From assembly GCA_050694275.1 (NCBI GenBank), contig JBOGXF010000054.1, positions 1 to 16,068 of the forward strand: a DNA stretch of 16,068 bases, written 5' to 3'. Made by a program: the position numbers and the translations under genes. Position 1 is the first letter of the stretch, and each line of letters starts with the position of its first letter. A model generated the notes under the pieces. That model did not search any database, was not told the origin of the DNA, and saw only the letters and a list, made by a program, of their open reading frames with translations. This document shows positions 1-8,315 of the stretch, piece after piece. This DNA is from JBOGXF01 sp050694275 (lineage in GTDB: Bacteria > Actinomycetota > CADDZG01 > WHSQ01).

Positions 1-123
1 TCGAACAAGTGCCCTTTCTGACGAGGAAATGGTTCGCTTTGGTCAGCACCATTCTCCCTGGTCAGGGGGCATTTGTCGCGTCAATCGACGCGCGCGTTTC
101 AGCTTTTCGTCGGTGGATCCGGG
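1..123. other. Non-coding region downstream of hflX
   Basis: No convincing coding frame is present between the window edge and the hflX stop codon. Two small inverted repeats are visible: CGCGTC-AATC-GACGCG at 77-92 and CCCTG-GT-CAGGG at 56-67. The first lies about 30 bases past the hflX stop and could act as a terminator stem, but no clear U-tract follows it on the minus strand. The first six bases are TCGAAC, one half of an SOS box, but the partner half is absent at 11-16. Confidence 0.5.
77..92 (-). terminator. Possible terminator stem after hflX
   Basis: A perfect 6-bp stem with a 4-base loop (CGCGTC-GATT-GACGCG on the minus strand) begins about 30 bases after the hflX stop. The minus-strand sequence after the stem (ACAAATG) is only weakly T-rich, so the terminator role is tentative. 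On the plus strand the stem is followed by a T-rich stretch, so it might instead serve a gene arriving from the left. Confidence 0.25.
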
Positions 124-1407
124 CTAAGACAGAAACGGGCCAAGATACTCGAGGGCCTCGCGAGGCACCCGCGCAACGAGGTGGGTTCCCGCCTCGTCGT
201 AGGTCTCCTCGAGGACTTCGCCCTCGTCGTGCACCCGGGCCACGACCTCCCCACGGTCGAACGGAACTTCGATCTTCACCTCGACTCGCAGCCTCGACAG
301 TTCATCGCCCAGCCGCTCGAGCAGCCCGTCGATCCCCTCACCGGTGGTGGCGGAGCAGAGCACCGCATCGGAAAAGCGTCCGGTCAGCTTGTCTCTCTCG
401 ACTTCCGACAAGAGATCCACCTTGTTAAGGGCGAGAACCGTGGGTTTGTCGCGCGCGCCTATCTCCGAAAGAACGGATTCCACCGCGGTGATCTGCCGGT
501 CGGGGTCCCGGCCCGCGTCGACCATGTGCAGCAACAGCGACGCTTCGGTCACTTCCTCGAGGGTCGACCGGAACGCCTCGACGAGCTGGTGCGGCAGCTT
601 GCGCACGAAGCCGACGGTGTCGGTCAGCAACACCCTGCGTCCGGTCGGAAGCTCGAGGCGTCTCGTCGTCGGGTCCAGCGTCGAGAAAAGCTGATCCTGA
701 ACGAGCACTCCGGCAGACGTCAGATGCTTGAGCAGGGTCGACTTGCCGGCGTTGGTGTAGCCGACGAGCGCGATCACCGGGGCCCCCGTGCGGGTTCGCT
801 GCTTCCGCTTCAGCCGGCGAGTCCGCTCGAGATCCTCGAGGTCTTTCTTGACGCGCCGGATCCGGCGCAGGATGGCCCGACGCTCCGCTTCGAGCTGGGT
901 CTCGCCCGGCCCCCTGGTTCCGATCCCGGCCCCGAGTCGAGACAGGACGTCTCCCCATCCCCGCAACCGCGGGAGCCGGTAGTTGAGCTGCGCCAGCTCC
1001 ACTTGCAGCTTTCCCTCGGCGCTGCGCGCGTGCTGGGCGAAGATGTCGAGGATGAGTCCCGTGCGATCGATGATCTTGAGCCCGCGTTCGGCGAGCGGGT
1101 TGACTCCGGCCATGTCCTCGAGATTCCGACCCTGGGCCGGGGTCAGCTCGTCGTCGAAGATGAGCGCGTCCGCTCCGAGGGCGTTGGCCAGGTCGACGAT
1201 CTCCTTCGCCTTCCCCTTGCCCAAATACGTTGCGGGGTCGGGCGCGTCGCGTCGCTGCACGGTCCGATCGACGGTGTCGGCACCTGCGGTGTCGGCGAGG
1301 GCCTCGAGCTCCTCGAGCGACCACTCGGCGTCCTCGACCGTGTAATCGCCGAACGCGGCCGCGACGATCACGGCCAGTTCGCGTTCCGGCCGCGTGTCGT
1401 AACCCAC
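124..1407 (-). CDS. hflX: GTPase HflX
   Basis: HflX is a translational GTPase that binds the 50S subunit and splits or rescues stalled ribosomes, notably under stress. The 427-residue product has the HflX N-terminal domain (YLGKGKAKEI near 61-70), the glycine-rich linker GTRGPGETQLE (163-173), a basic coiled coil (about 175-207) and a G domain: G1 GYTNAGKS (216-223), G2 STLDPTTR (242-249), G3 DTVGF (263-267) and G4 NKVD (328-331). Length is normal for the family. I chose the GTG at 1405-1407 because it is the first in-frame start after the dapL stop, leaving an 11-base gap; the Shine-Dalgarno match is weak, so coupling to dapL is likely. Frame further upstream lies inside dapL and lacks family similarity. 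hflX is commonly the last gene of the miaB-miaA-dapF cluster in actinobacteria. Confidence 0.95.
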   Translation of the reverse strand: MGYDTRPERELAVIVAAAFGDYTVEDAEWSLEELEALADTAGADTVDRTVQRRDAPDPATYLGKGKAKEIVDLANALGADALIFDDELTPAQGRNLEDMAGVNPLAERGLKIIDRTGLILDIFAQHARSAEGKLQVELAQLNYRLPRLRGWGDVLSRLGAGIGTRGPGETQLEAERRAILRRIRRVKKDLEDLERTRRLKRKQRTRTGAPVIALVGYTNAGKSTLLKHLTSAGVLVQDQLFSTLDPTTRRLELPTGRRVLLTDTVGFVRKLPHQLVEAFRSTLEEVTEASLLLHMVDAGRDPDRQITAVESVLSEIGARDKPTVLALNKVDLLSEVERDKLTGRFSDAVLCSATTGEGIDGLLERLGDELSRLRVEVKIEVPFDRGEVVARVHDEGEVLEETYDEAGTHLVARVPREALEYLGPFLS

Positions 1408-1418
1408 TGATCGAGGAC

Positions 1419-2576
1419 TCAGGTGATCCTCCGCAGCCGCTCGACGCCCTCTTCGAGTCGATCGTCGGACAGCGTGAGCGAGAAACGGACGAAGCCCTCG
1501 CCCGACGGACCGTAGCCGTTGCCCGGTGCGACCACGACACCGGCCGATTCGAGCAGGTGGGTCGTGAACGATTCCGAGGTGTGCCCGTTCGGGACCGGTG
1601 CCCACACGTAGATCGATCCCCGCGGCGGCTCGACGACGATCCCCATCGACTTCAGGCCGTCACACAACAGGTCCCGCCGGGCCCGGTAACGTTCGACGCA
1701 TTCTCTGAGGTAGTCCTGCGGGCCCTCGAGTGCGGCGATGCCGGCGTGCTGGATCGCGTCGAAGACGCCCGAGTCGATGTTCGTCTTGAGCCGCTTGATC
1801 GCCTCGATCGCGACGGGAGCGCCTGCGACCCACCCGATGCGCCATCCGGTCATGTTGAAAGTCTTCGACAGCGAATGAAACTCGATGGTGCATTCCTTGG
1901 CCCCCTTCACTTCGAGCGCGCTCGGAGCGACGTACCCGTCGTAAGTGATCTCCGTGTATGCGGCGTCGTGAGCGAGGAGCAGATCGTGCTCGAGACAGTA
2001 GTCGACCGCGCGCCGGAAGAAGTCGGGCTCGACGCACGCCCCGGTCGGGTTGGATGGGTAGTTGAGCCACAGGAGCTTGGCTTTGGCCGCGACGTCTGAA
2101 GGGATCGCATCGAGATCGGGCACGAAGCCGTTCTCGACCAGGAGCGGCATCCCCACCGGAGTCCCATGGGTAAGGATCGTCCCGGTCTCGTAGACCGGAT
2201 AGCCCGGATCGGGGACGAAGGCGACGTCGCCGGGATCCACGAACGCGACCGGCAGATGGAAGATCCCCTCTTTGGATCCGACCAGCGGCTGCACCTCGGT
2301 GTCCGGGTCGAGGGCGACGCCGAACCGACGCCGGTACCAGCTCGCGATCGCGGCGCGAAAGGTCGGCATGCCGGTGTAGGACGGGTAGCGATGGGTCGCC
2401 GGATCGCGCGCCGCCTCGGCGAGGGCCTCGATCACGTGAGGCGGTGAGGGAAGGTCCGGATCCCCGACTCCGAACGAGATGATGTCGGCACCGCGCGCCT
2501 CGGCCTCGGCGATCTTGCGATCGATCTCGGCGAACAGGTACGGGGGGAGGTTGTCGATGCGCCTGGCGGTTCTCAC
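1419..2576 (-). CDS. dapL: LL-diaminopimelate aminotransferase (class I/II PLP enzyme)
   Basis: The predicted 385-residue enzyme converts tetrahydrodipicolinate directly to LL-diaminopimelate using glutamate as amino donor, bypassing the succinylase steps. Features of fold-type I aminotransferases are clear: GDPD (38-41), YPSNPTGA (173-180), Asp204 and Tyr207 near the cofactor pyridine ring, and the Schiff-base lysine Lys238 in SLSKTFNMTGWRIG. The N-terminal segment RIDNLPPYLFAEID is typical of DapL rather than of DapC. The GTG start (2574-2576) overlaps the dapF stop in the pattern GTGA, with AAGGG 7 bases upstream inside dapF. Its direct position after dapF, which uses its product, supports the assignment. 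An N-succinyl-DAP or general aspartate-family aminotransferase is the main alternative. Confidence 0.88.
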   Translation of the reverse strand: MRTARRIDNLPPYLFAEIDRKIAEAEARGADIISFGVGDPDLPSPPHVIEALAEAARDPATHRYPSYTGMPTFRAAIASWYRRRFGVALDPDTEVQPLVGSKEGIFHLPVAFVDPGDVAFVPDPGYPVYETGTILTHGTPVGMPLLVENGFVPDLDAIPSDVAAKAKLLWLNYPSNPTGACVEPDFFRRAVDYCLEHDLLLAHDAAYTEITYDGYVAPSALEVKGAKECTIEFHSLSKTFNMTGWRIGWVAGAPVAIEAIKRLKTNIDSGVFDAIQHAGIAALEGPQDYLRECVERYRARRDLLCDGLKSMGIVVEPPRGSIYVWAPVPNGHTSESFTTHLLESAGVVVAPGNGYGPSGEGFVRFSLTLSDDRLEEGVERLRRIT

Positions 2577-3433
2577 GACAGGCCCTTCAAGTCCACTTCC
2601 CCCTCGAAGGACTTGGCCACCGGGCCGGTCATCAAGACCGGCGCATCGTGCTCGAGCGATCCCGCCCACTTGACTTCGAGCTCGCCTCCCGGAAGCGCGA
2701 CGGTCACCCTCTCGTCGACGCCGCGCAGCAATCGGGCGGCGACCGCGGCGGCGCACGCTCCCGTTCCGCAGGCGAGGGTCTCGCCCGAGCCCCGTTCCCA
2801 CACCCGCATGCGGATGCGAGAAGGAGATTCGACGGCGACGAACTCGGCGTTGGCCTTGTTCGGAAACATGTCGTGATGCTCGATGTAGGAGCCGATGCGG
2901 GGCACGTCGACGTCATCGGGCTCGTCCACGAAGACGACCGCGTGAGGGTTCCCGAGCGACAGACACGCGAGATCGAGGCGATCCTCGAAGTCGGGGGGCA
3001 GCATCACGTGCTCTCGCATCCCGTCCTCGCGCTCTGATACGAGCGGGATGTCGGCCGGCTTGAAGATCGGTGCGCCCATGTCCACCCGCACCCGGCCGTC
3101 GTCGACGATCTCGACGACCTTGATGCCGGCGCGGGTGCCGACCTTGAGCTCGGACGAGGCGGTCATGCCGCGCTCCCGCGCAAAGACGGCGAGGCAGCGG
3201 ATGCCGTTGCCGCACATCTCCCCGACCGAGCCGTCGGAGTTGAGATAGTCCATGAACAGCTCGGCCCCATCCTCGCCGGGCGCGACCCGGATGATCCCAT
3301 CCGCCCCGATCCCGAACCGGCGCTCGCACAGCCTTCGCACCTGGGCGGGGCTAATCCGCAGATCGTCCTCGGGGTCGGCGATCATGATGAAGTCGTTGCC
3401 GATGCCATGATACTTGGCGAATTCCATGGTCAT
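2573..3433 (-). CDS. dapF: Diaminopimelate epimerase
   Basis: DapF is a cofactor-independent epimerase that turns LL-diaminopimelate into the meso form used for lysine and peptidoglycan. The 286-residue product has both catalytic cysteines in their expected settings: Cys74 in EMCGNGIRC and Cys222 in ACGTGACA. The duplicated two-lobe fold is of normal length. Two starts are possible, ATG at 3431-3433 and ATG at 3425-3427. I chose the first because a GGAG lies 8 bases upstream and its A is shared with the miaA stop (TAATG). The 3' end overlaps the dapL start by 4 bases, so miaA, dapF and dapL should be translated together. Confidence 0.96.
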   Translation of the reverse strand: MTMEFAKYHGIGNDFIMIADPEDDLRISPAQVRRLCERRFGIGADGIIRVAPGEDGAELFMDYLNSDGSVGEMCGNGIRCLAVFARERGMTASSELKVGTRAGIKVVEIVDDGRVRVDMGAPIFKPADIPLVSEREDGMREHVMLPPDFEDRLDLACLSLGNPHAVVFVDEPDDVDVPRIGSYIEHHDMFPNKANAEFVAVESPSRIRMRVWERGSGETLACGTGACAAAVAARLLRGVDERVTVALPGGELEVKWAGSLEHDAPVLMTGPVAKSFEGEVDLKGLS

Positions 3434-4341
3434 TACGGTAACTCCAAAGATGCTCGGAAGTGCGCCACCAATCGCTCGCCGAGACCAGCCTCCGCGGCGT
3501 TGAACCACACCACGCGCGGATCGGCTCGGAACCACGATTCCTGACGCCGGGCAAAACGCTTGGTCGCCTTTACGATCTCGCCTCCGATCTGCTCGGGAGT
3601 TGCCCCCGGTGGAGCTTCGACCACCTGCTTATATCCGAGGGCCTGGCGAGCGGTCGCGCTCATCCCGGCGTCCTTCAACGACTCGACTTCCTCGAGGAGG
3701 CCTTCATCGAGCATCGCGGCCACGCGCGCCTCTATGCGAGCAAACAGATCGGGCCGCGCTCTCGTCAGACCGATAACGGTCAACGCGTAGATGCTCTCGT
3801 ATCGCTCCCACGTGTCGTTCTCCGAGAACGGCCGGCCGGTGAGCTCGACGACCTCGAGTGCCCGCACGATGCGACGGGCGTTCTGCGGCTCGATGCGCTC
3901 GGCGGCCACCGGGTCGGCTTTCCGAAGACGCTCGTGCAGGGCCGGCGCGCCCTCGCTCTCGATCTCGTCCTCGAGTCTGGCCCGCACCTCGGCCGAGCGC
4001 GGGGGAAACCGAAGATCGTCCACGACCGCGCGGAAATAGAGACCCGAGCCCCCCACCAGCAACGGAACCCGCCCCCGGCTCGTGATGTCTTCGACGGCGG
4101 CGCGGGCGAGCGTCTGGAACTCCTGCACGCTGAGGACGCGCTCCGGCTCGAAGAGATCGAGCAGATGATGCGGTACCCGGTCGGTGATCTCCGGAGGGGG
4201 CGTCGCCGTCCCGATGTTCATGCCCTTGTAGATCTGCATCGAGTCCACCGAGACGATCTCGGCGCCGATCCTGGTGGCCACCTCGAGGGCGACGTCGGTC
4301 TTGCCGACGGCAGTGGGTCCGACTATCGCCCCTACCTTCAT
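3433..4341 (-). CDS. miaA: tRNA dimethylallyltransferase MiaA
   Basis: MiaA transfers a dimethylallyl group to N6 of A37 in tRNAs that read UNN codons, giving i6A37. The 302-residue product shows the P-loop GPTAVGKT (8-15), the motif DSMQIYKGMNIGTA that follows strand 2, GGSGLYFRAVVDDL, and the family C-terminal motif RQALGYKQ. The start ATG (4339-4341) overlaps the upstream LigB-like gene stop as ATGA. A longer frame reaching 4470 exists but lies within the upstream gene and adds an Arg/Gly-rich segment unlike MiaA. The product i6A37 is the substrate of MiaB, encoded two genes upstream. Confidence 0.97.
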   Translation of the reverse strand: MKVGAIVGPTAVGKTDVALEVATRIGAEIVSVDSMQIYKGMNIGTATPPPEITDRVPHHLLDLFEPERVLSVQEFQTLARAAVEDITSRGRVPLLVGGSGLYFRAVVDDLRFPPRSAEVRARLEDEIESEGAPALHERLRKADPVAAERIEPQNARRIVRALEVVELTGRPFSENDTWERYESIYALTVIGLTRARPDLFARIEARVAAMLDEGLLEEVESLKDAGMSATARQALGYKQVVEAPPGATPEQIGGEIVKATKRFARRQESWFRADPRVVWFNAAEAGLGERLVAHFRASLELP

Positions 4342-5099
4342 TCCGGCGTCCCTGCCGCGGCCGTGCGCGCCACGAGATAGCCGACGCCGAACGGGTGCTC
4401 GTGGGCCATCACCTCCGCCTTGGTTCCCGCAAACACCCGGCCGAACGCGGTCAGCGGTCCCGCTCCACACGATCCCGCGCCGGTCCCGAGCTCCGGCGCG
4501 AGCTCAGCGAGTCCGGCGAGGTCGGTCTCGCACGCGAGCACCGCGCTTCGTTCCAGAGGCTCCGCTCCCGGCAGAACGGGGAACGGCGCGCGCGGGCCGA
4601 TCCCGCTCGACAGGTTGGCGCTGGCGATGAACGCAACCCGGCGCGTCTCCGACATCGACGACAGCGCCGCTGCGAGATCGTTACCCGCGCGCGCTGCGTC
4701 TTCTGCCGTCAGCTTCTCCCCCACGCTCGCGACGACGACCGGCACCCGCGGGGACAGGATCAGTATCGGCACCAGCGCGCCGTGATCGACGGGCTCGTCG
4801 ATGATCGGCACGCCCCACGCCGCGGTCAGCTCATCTCGAAAAACCGCGTCGGTCGCACACTCGAGCGATATCCCGAAGACGCCAAAGCCATCGAGGCTCC
4901 CCTTCACGTCTTCGTAGACGCCGGTGGCCGGACCGTGAGGGGTCACCAGCACGATCACATCGACCTCGTCGAACGACAGCGACCCGAGCGCGGAACGAAT
5001 GGAGTCGGTTGCAGCAACATGACCCGGCGACACCTCGGGCAGCAGGACCGGCGCGTGGGGGGCGATCGCGCCGCGCAGCGTGCTCGTCAGCAGTCGCAC
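4338..5099 (-). CDS. Class III extradiol dioxygenase (LigB)-like protein, function unknown
   Basis: The 253-residue product has the LigB / AmmeMemoRadiSam-B type pattern: PHAP with His15, TPHGP with His55, VDHGALVPI with His106, and a C-terminal HEHPFGVGYLVA. Proteins of this sort sit between miaB and miaA in many actinobacteria, and their role there is not known to me. A notable departure is that the late family motif SxDLSH reads SANLSS (160-165), so the Asp and the final His are replaced. This raises the possibility that dioxygenase chemistry has been lost or changed. The GTG start (5097-5099) overlaps the end of miaB by 13 bases and the stop overlaps miaA, so expression is tied to tRNA modification genes. 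I infer no substrate. Confidence 0.8.
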   Translation of the reverse strand: MRLLTSTLRGAIAPHAPVLLPEVSPGHVAATDSIRSALGSLSFDEVDVIVLVTPHGPATGVYEDVKGSLDGFGVFGISLECATDAVFRDELTAAWGVPIIDEPVDHGALVPILILSPRVPVVVASVGEKLTAEDAARAGNDLAAALSSMSETRRVAFIASANLSSGIGPRAPFPVLPGAEPLERSAVLACETDLAGLAELAPELGTGAGSCGAGPLTAFGRVFAGTKAEVMAHEHPFGVGYLVARTAAAGTPE

Positions 5100-6475
5100 C
5101 TAGACCCGGCGGACACCAGCGGCAGGGAGAGCGAACGACGCGGCCCCTCCGCTCGCCCCTCGACGAGCTCGCCATCGAGGTGGTGCGGGTGTGCCGCCGT
5201 GACGCGCACCGACCGGAAGGAACCCTCGCCGGCACCGTCCGATGGGAAATGGATCAGCTTGTTCGTTCTCGTGCGCCCGGTGAGCCGAGACGAGTCCTTC
5301 TTCGACGGACCCTCGACGATGATCTCCTCGGTGCGACCGACCATCGCCCGGTTCCTGTCGAAGGACATGCGCTCTTGCAGAGCGACGAGCCGCTCGAACC
5401 GATCCTGCACTACTTCCTTCGGAACCTGGTCGTCGTAGTCGGCGGCCTCCGTCAGCGGCCGGGGAGAGTACTGGAAGGTATAGGCCGCGTCGTAGCCGAC
5501 CTCCTCGACCAGACTCATGGTCTCCTCGAAGTCCTCTTCGGTCTCTCCCGGAAAGCCGACGATGATGTCGGTCGTGATCGCCACGTCTTCGATCGCGTCG
5601 CGCACCATCGCGACCTTGTCGAGATAACGCTTACGTGTGTACGCGCGCTTCATACGCTTGAGCGTGCGATCCGAGCCCGCCTGGACCGGCAGGTGGATGT
5701 GCTCGCATACGGTCTGTAGCGAGGCCATCGCCTCGACCGTGTCGGCGCGAAAGTCCTTTGGGTGCGGGCTCGTGAACCGGATGCGCTCGAGGCCCTCCAC
5801 CCCGTCGAGGACGTGCAGCAGCTTGGCGAACAGCGGCGTCCCGTCGAGATCACGCCCATAGGAATTGACGTTCTGACCCAGCAAGGTCACTTCGACCACG
5901 CCGTCCGCCACGAGACCCTCGACCTCGGCGGCGATCTCGCCGGTGCGGCGCGAGATCTCGCGACCGCGGACCGCCGGAACGATGCAGAACGTGCACGAGT
6001 TGTTGCAGCCGATCGAGATCGATACCCATGCGTGCCACGTCGACATGCGGCGCGTGGGGAGGGCAGACGGGAACATCTCGGTCTGTTCGAGGATCTCGAA
6101 CGCCGGGCCGTCCTCGGACTCCTTCAACAGTCGCGGGAGGCTGGCGAGATTGTGCGTTCCCAGCACGACGTCGACGTAGGGCGCCTTCTGTTGGATGAGA
6201 TGGCGATCCTTCTGGGCGAGGCATCCGCCGACGACGATGCGCAGTCCGGGCTTGCGGTCCTTGAGCGCCTTCATGTGGCCGAGGTTCCCGTAGAGGCGCG
6301 TATCGGCGTTCTCGCGCACGCAGCAAGTGTTGAACAGCACGACCCCGGCGTCCTCCGGCCGCTCCGCCCGGGCGTAGCCCTCAGCCTCGAGCATCCCGGC
6401 CATGCGCTCGGAGTCGTGCTCGTTCATCTGGCACCCGAAGGTGCGCATGTAATAGGTCTTCGGTTGAGCGCTCAC
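5087..6475 (-). CDS. miaB: tRNA-2-methylthio-N6-dimethylallyladenosine synthase MiaB
   Basis: MiaB is a radical SAM methylthiotransferase that converts i6A37 to ms2i6A37. The 462-residue product carries the N-terminal UPF0004 domain with three cluster cysteines (Cys15 in FGCQMN, Cys51 in NTCCVREN, Cys85 in GGCLAQKD), the radical SAM motif CNNSCTFC with Cys157, Cys161 and Cys164, and a C-terminal TRAM domain (roughly the last 70 residues) for tRNA binding. The GTG at 6473-6475 is the only start between the rny stop and the first conserved block (KTYYMRTFGCQMN). It lies 10 bases after the rny stop and lacks a strong Shine-Dalgarno, so coupling to rny is likely. The long extension of the frame to 6778 lies inside rny and is spurious. 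Confidence 0.97.
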   Translation of the reverse strand: MSAQPKTYYMRTFGCQMNEHDSERMAGMLEAEGYARAERPEDAGVVLFNTCCVRENADTRLYGNLGHMKALKDRKPGLRIVVGGCLAQKDRHLIQQKAPYVDVVLGTHNLASLPRLLKESEDGPAFEILEQTEMFPSALPTRRMSTWHAWVSISIGCNNSCTFCIVPAVRGREISRRTGEIAAEVEGLVADGVVEVTLLGQNVNSYGRDLDGTPLFAKLLHVLDGVEGLERIRFTSPHPKDFRADTVEAMASLQTVCEHIHLPVQAGSDRTLKRMKRAYTRKRYLDKVAMVRDAIEDVAITTDIIVGFPGETEEDFEETMSLVEEVGYDAAYTFQYSPRPLTEAADYDDQVPKEVVQDRFERLVALQERMSFDRNRAMVGRTEEIIVEGPSKKDSSRLTGRTRTNKLIHFPSDGAGEGSFRSVRVTAAHPHHLDGELVEGRAEGPRRSLSLPLVSAGSRCDC

Positions 6476-6485
6476 CTCAGCCAGG

Positions 6486-8018
6486 TTACTTCGCGTAGGC
6501 GGTCTGCCTGAGCTCCCTGATGACCATGATCTTGATCTGCCCCGGGTACTGGAGCTCTTCCTGGACCTTCTTGGCGATGTCGCGGGCGATGATCTCGGCC
6601 TGCAGATCGTCGACGTTCTCGGGCTTGACCATGACGCGCACCTCGCGCCCGGCCTGCATCGCGTAGACCTTCTCGACGCCCGGGAACTCCATGGCGATCT
6701 GCTCGAGTCGCTCGAGTCGCTTGATGTACGTCTCGAGCGTCTCCCGCCGCGCTCCCGGGCGAGCCCCCGAGATCGCATCGGCGACGACGGTTACGACAGC
6801 TTCGATGGTGCGCTGCTCGACCTCGCCGTGATGAGCCTCGATCGCGTGGCACACCTCGGGCTTCTCTCCGAGCCGGCGGGCGATCTCGGCCCCGATGAGC
6901 GCGTGACTCCCCTCGACCTCGTGGGTCACGGCCTTGCCGATGTCATGGAGGAGCGTGCAACGCCGGGCGAGTTGGACGTCGGTCCCCAGCTCGCCGGCGA
7001 TCATCCCGGCGACGTGCGCCGCCTCGACCACGTGACGCAGCACGTTCTGGCCGTAGGAGGTGCGGAACTTGAGCCGGCCGAGCACCCGCACCAGCTCGGG
7101 ATGCATGTCCGTGATGCCGGTCTCGAGGACCGCCCACTCGCCCCCCTCGCGGATCTCGCGCTCGACCTCCTGTATCGACTTCGTGTGCATCTCCTCGATG
7201 CGGGCCGGCTGAATGCGCCCGTCGCCGATGAGCTTTTCGAGCGTTATCCGCGCCGACTCGCGGCGGATCGGATCGAAGCAGGACAGGACGACCGCCTCGG
7301 GCGTGTCGTCGATGATGAGGTTGGTCCCAGTCGCAGCCTCGAAGGCCCGGATGTTCCGCCCCTCACGTCCGATGATCCGTCCCTTCATGTCCTCGTTGGG
7401 AAGAGTCACCGTGGTGACGGTCGATTCGGTGGTCAGCTCGGAGGCGACCCGTTGCATGGCGATGGCGATGATCTTGCGGGCGCGCTTGTCGGCCTCCTCT
7501 CTGGCCTGGGCCTCGACGTCGCGCACGATGAGCATGGCGTCTCTCTTCGCCTCGTCCTCGATCTGCTCGATGAGGGCTTGCTTGGCGTCCTGCGAGGTCA
7601 TGCTCGCGACCCTCTCGAGCTCGCTGCGGCTCCGCTCCACGAGGCGGTCGAGCTCGTCGCGAACGCGTGCGACCTCGGCCTCTCGCTGCTCGAGAGTCTC
7701 TTCCTTGCGGTCGAACGACGTCGCCCTCGAATCGAGCGCCGCCTCACGCTCGGAGATGCGGTTCTCCTTGCGCTCGATTTCCGACCCGCGCCCCTTGAGA
7801 TCTGCCTCCGCCTCCTGGCGCATGCGGTGCAGCTCGTCCTTGGCCTCTAGGGCGGCCTCTCGTTTGGCGGCCTCGGCGTCGCGCTGTGCGTCGGAGAGGA
7901 TGGTTCTGGCGCGCGCTTCAGCCGAGCCGACCTGCCTCTCTGCCATGGACTTCCTGACCACGAAGCCGATGCCCGTGCCCACGAGAAGGCCGAGGACGAG
8001 ACCGATGATGATCTCCAT
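6486..8018 (-). CDS. rny: Ribonuclease Y
   Basis: RNase Y is a membrane-anchored endoribonuclease that initiates mRNA decay. The 510-residue product has an N-terminal membrane helix (about 3-21), a long charged coiled coil (about 28-185), a KH domain with GRIIGREGRNIRAFE (213-227) and an HD domain with the metal-binding His358-Asp359 in LLHDIGK. Length matches the family. Two adjacent starts exist, GTG at 8019-8021 and ATG at 8016-8018; I prefer the ATG because the AAAGGAG lies 6 bases before it rather than 3. It follows recX after about 300 bases of non-coding DNA and probably leads the downstream operon. RNase Y is absent from many well-studied actinobacteria, which use RNase E and J. Confidence 0.97.
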   Translation of the reverse strand: MEIIIGLVLGLLVGTGIGFVVRKSMAERQVGSAEARARTILSDAQRDAEAAKREAALEAKDELHRMRQEAEADLKGRGSEIERKENRISEREAALDSRATSFDRKEETLEQREAEVARVRDELDRLVERSRSELERVASMTSQDAKQALIEQIEDEAKRDAMLIVRDVEAQAREEADKRARKIIAIAMQRVASELTTESTVTTVTLPNEDMKGRIIGREGRNIRAFEAATGTNLIIDDTPEAVVLSCFDPIRRESARITLEKLIGDGRIQPARIEEMHTKSIQEVEREIREGGEWAVLETGITDMHPELVRVLGRLKFRTSYGQNVLRHVVEAAHVAGMIAGELGTDVQLARRCTLLHDIGKAVTHEVEGSHALIGAEIARRLGEKPEVCHAIEAHHGEVEQRTIEAVVTVVADAISGARPGARRETLETYIKRLERLEQIAMEFPGVEKVYAMQAGREVRVMVKPENVDDLQAEIIARDIAKKVQEELQYPGQIKIMVIRELRQTAYAK

Positions 8019-8315
8019 CACTCGCTCCTTTCAATGACTCCCGGGCCGGCACGGCCGACTAGACCGGGCAGGCCCCGGCGCGAGACGACGAGCGAGTGTG
8101 GTCGGCTTACGGCAGCGGCAGGATCGCCGCACTGCCCTCCGAGAGGATGGGTCGAAAGCTACATCTGTCGCCGCGTAAGCGGCTCTTCTCGTTGACCAAC
8201 CGGGACGTTTTCAAGATTCTCGCTGTCTCTCTCGTACCGTTTGGGGCGTATTTCCAGGCTGATTGTTAACTGTCGCTTCCCATGGTAGCCCCGTTGGAGA
8301 CACAAAGGAACAACC
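8019..8315. other. Gap between recX and rny, no gene seen
   Basis: This stretch has no frame that I would call a gene. It presumably holds the recX end and the rny promoter and 5' leader, but no -35/-10 pair stands out. A 5-bp stem with a 4-base loop (GCCGC-GTAA-GCGGC) lies at 8170-8183. The part near 8200-8310 is less GC-rich than the rest and contains TTAACA and TTGAAA hexamers on the minus strand, without well-spaced -10 partners. The rny Shine-Dalgarno AAAGGAG is at its left end. Confidence 0.5.

Noticed and set aside
1..16. Second SOS box at the left edge (TCGAAC half-site)
   Set aside because: The partner bases at 11-16 are GCCCTT rather than GTTCGA, so only one half matches.
73..1410. 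445-codon open frame on the plus strand opposite hflX
   Set aside because: It mirrors the codon pattern of hflX, shows no family motifs and is typical of antisense open frames in high-GC DNA.
8170..8183. Small stem GCCGC-GTAA-GCGGC as a recX terminator
   Set aside because: It lies over 130 bases after the recX stop with only 5 bp and no T-run, too weak to call.
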